Source of the DNA: Ciona intestinalis
Taxonomy: Eukaryota > Chordata > Ascidiacea > Phlebobranchia > Cionidae
Assembly: GCF_000224145.3 (NCBI RefSeq)
Contig: NC_020174.2
Location: forward strand, 956,520 to 1,020,519
Direction of reading: 5' to 3'
Length of the DNA stretch: 64,000 bases
A program made the translations under genes and the position numbers. The notes beneath the pieces are model-generated. The model made no database searches. It saw only the letters and a program-made list of their open reading frames with translations, and had not been told where the DNA came from. Below are positions 62,218-64,000 of this stretch, one piece after another (within the stretch, counting starts at the first letter, position 1; every line of letters begins with the position of its first letter).

Positions 62218-63919
62218 CTATTTTGCTGTTTCCACAATTGCTGGCAGGCGGTCATGTTTCTGTAAGGTAGATGGCGTTAGAGAGCCAATGGTCATTGAAG
62301 GCTTGAGGCCTATCCTTGTTGTGGCCGATAAATGCGCGACCTTGCTTGGGTGGCCCATGGCTTGCTTCCGAGGCCGCGGCACCAAGCCAAGGTCACCGAG
62401 TTTATAATGTGGGAACTTGGGTGGTGACTCCACACGGCTTGTGTCTTGTTTAGGAACTTCTTTCACAGATGCAAGTGGAGCCATTAGTGTCTGGGAAATT
62501 AATTAGTATTTAGGTCACAAACAAAAAGCACTAGTTTAATGAATGAATGCAACGTATTTATCCTGGCATGGCGGGGCAATAAGAGTTCACCCCCAATGTT
62601 CTATTCCACACATCTCATTCCCAATTACAAGTTACCACATATGTTAGTTCATGAGTGATTATTTTGGGGTGATTTCGTAATTTACGAAGTGCATGGCTGA
62701 CAATTTCAAAACCGTTAAAATACGACTGGTTTGGAGCGATTGTTGCTGAGTAGAGGCGGGTTCGCTAACCATAACAAAGCTACAAACCTTTGCTCTTTGT
62801 TTGAAAAAATCTGCTGGTGGTGGAGCTTTGCCCAGCAGTGCTGCCGAATCTAAAACCAACAGTAACCGATCCATCATGGTCTCCCTTTTCACGGCAACAC
62901 TCGGATCGTCATAGTTTGTTTCCATGGTGGCCTGCGTGGGAATGAAAAATATTGAATTCAGGTTGTTTAAATATTGTTTTTGAGCTAGATTTTTAAACAA
63001 AAATTACTAGAAAGATACATATGCGGTAGGGCTAATAGAGATTGTTGCCACGCAAAGATAATTAGGTTACATTTATTCAAACATACAAGTCCCCACCTGT
63101 TTAAGAGTATAAGCAGCGGCTGCCAATATATCTTCCAATCTTTCTTTTGCTGCTATGACATCACAATTCTGTTTCTCTGTTTTCTTCAATTGTTCTTTCA
63201 AGCTTGAACATTGCTCTTCTAAACTGTGGATAATATGAAGCTCTGGGTTTGAAATTTATATATATTCGTAAAATCCTATGCCACATGGTACAACATATTT
63301 ATTTGAATTACACCACATGCACACTGTCAAGCTACTGGTTCTCTTACATTTATATTCTTAAGAATAACCACCCTTTAAACAGTTTTTTTTTTATAAAAGA
63401 AAAGATTAAAAATTAGAATAAACCTTTATATACAACCAAGAAGTTTATGTTAATGGGAGTGTACTCAAACATAAGTAACAGCAATACACATATATTACAC
63501 CAACCTTTCAAGTGTATTATGCAGCTGTTCATTCTCCGTTCTAACCTCCCCAGATTCCTCTTCAAATTGAACGTACTCTTGCTCTCTTGTTTCCAATTCT
63601 TCAAGAAGAACTTCTTGTTGACGAGCACGAGCTGTAATCATCTTCAATACCTGGAATGATGGTTCACTTTATTATACAGAGACTGATGCTGTAGTCATTG
63701 TAGCACCCTGGGTGGTGGAATTAGTGCAACCAACATCTGTAACTGATTGTTTTGTTTTTGTTTTTTTTGTTCGTGGATAAAATCTTAGGTTAATCTATTT
63801 AATTTAGAGTTCACCTTTAAGTTACTGTGGTTTTTCTTTGCAAGTTCTTCTTGCGTTGCTTCCAAAAGCTCGATTTGCATTTTTTGTTTCTTTTCCTTTT
63901 CCCTTAGTTCATCATTTTC
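62218..63919 (-). CDS. CFAP157: Cilia- and flagella-associated protein 157, C-terminal part (5' exons outside window)
   Basis: Five minus-strand exons in transcription order, 63815-63919, 63505-63650, 63097-63223, 62788-62931 and 62218-62490, join in one frame to 265 residues. The first three encode a long charged coiled coil (LLEATQEELAKKNHSNLKVL onward, and ERLEDILAAAAYTLKQ). The fourth encodes RETMMDRLLLVLDSAALLGK. The last contains HYKLGDLGLVPRPRK followed by ATTRIGLKPS. From memory, human CFAP157 has PYQPGDLGLVPR, then SYITRVG, in the same order, plus a matching LLENTQKVMARHK segment. CFAP157 is a microtubule- and centrosome-associated protein of motile cilia and sperm flagella. The coiled coil alone would not identify it; the GDLGLVPR motif does. 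The frame is open at 63919 and continues beyond the window. Confidence 0.82.
62533..62775 (-). mobile_element. SINE, nearly full length, abutting a CFAP157 exon
   Basis: Tail TTAATGAATGAATGCAACGT, TGGCATGGCGGGGCAATAAG, centre GACTGGTTTGGAGCGATTGT, head GAGGCGGGTTCGCTAACCAT. The head ends about 12 bases from the donor side of exon 62788-62931. Confidence 0.75.
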
Positions 63920-64000
63920 CTAAAAAGAAGAAAATGTAATTTTTTCTTCTGTTTTTAAAAACGGAGCTGTGCAAAATGCTCTTTGTATAAGAGAAAACAT

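Overview
The window looks like a chordate of the sea-squirt genus Ciona (inference). The DNA is AT-rich and the genes are intron-dense and animal-like. Dispersed repeats include a tRNA-headed SINE with an ATTC tail and a palindromic MITE, both of kinds described in Ciona. One 16-mer differs at a single base from the Ciona spliced leader as I remember it. There are two assembly gaps (runs of N) at 38821-39054 and 54062-54192.

Layout, left to right. (1) 228-648: last two coding exons of ribosomal protein S9 (+). (2) 1604-7348: a complete 13-exon VPS4 AAA-ATPase gene (+), 438 codons. (3) 9572-39259: a very large gene (+) whose 49 coding exons I could join in one frame to 2417 codons. It is the orthologue of human ANKHD1/ANKRD17 and fly mask, with two ankyrin blocks, a coiled coil, a KH domain and a long low-complexity tail. 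It has a likely alternative first exon (11130) and a likely alternative early end just after the KH domain (32691). (4) 39260-54394: about 15 kb with no convincing gene. It is rich in CpG, TGACGTCA octamers and MITE copies, and has two promoter-like clusters. (5) 54397-61498: the helicase part of DHX16/Prp2 (+), 13 exons and 663 codons; the N-terminal third of the protein is not in the window. (6) 62218-63919: the 3' end of CFAP157, a ciliary coiled-coil protein, on the minus strand and convergent with DHX16.

The genes do not form a pathway: translation, ESCRT-III disassembly, a scaffold/RNA-binding regulator, splicing and cilia. The most interesting material is outside the exons: the CpG/CRE contrast between gene bodies and the 15-kb gap, a spliced-leader-like sequence in a DHX16 intron, a 124-bp inverted-repeat element, and the missing DHX16 N-terminus beside an assembly gap. 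I found no clearly new multi-gene system.
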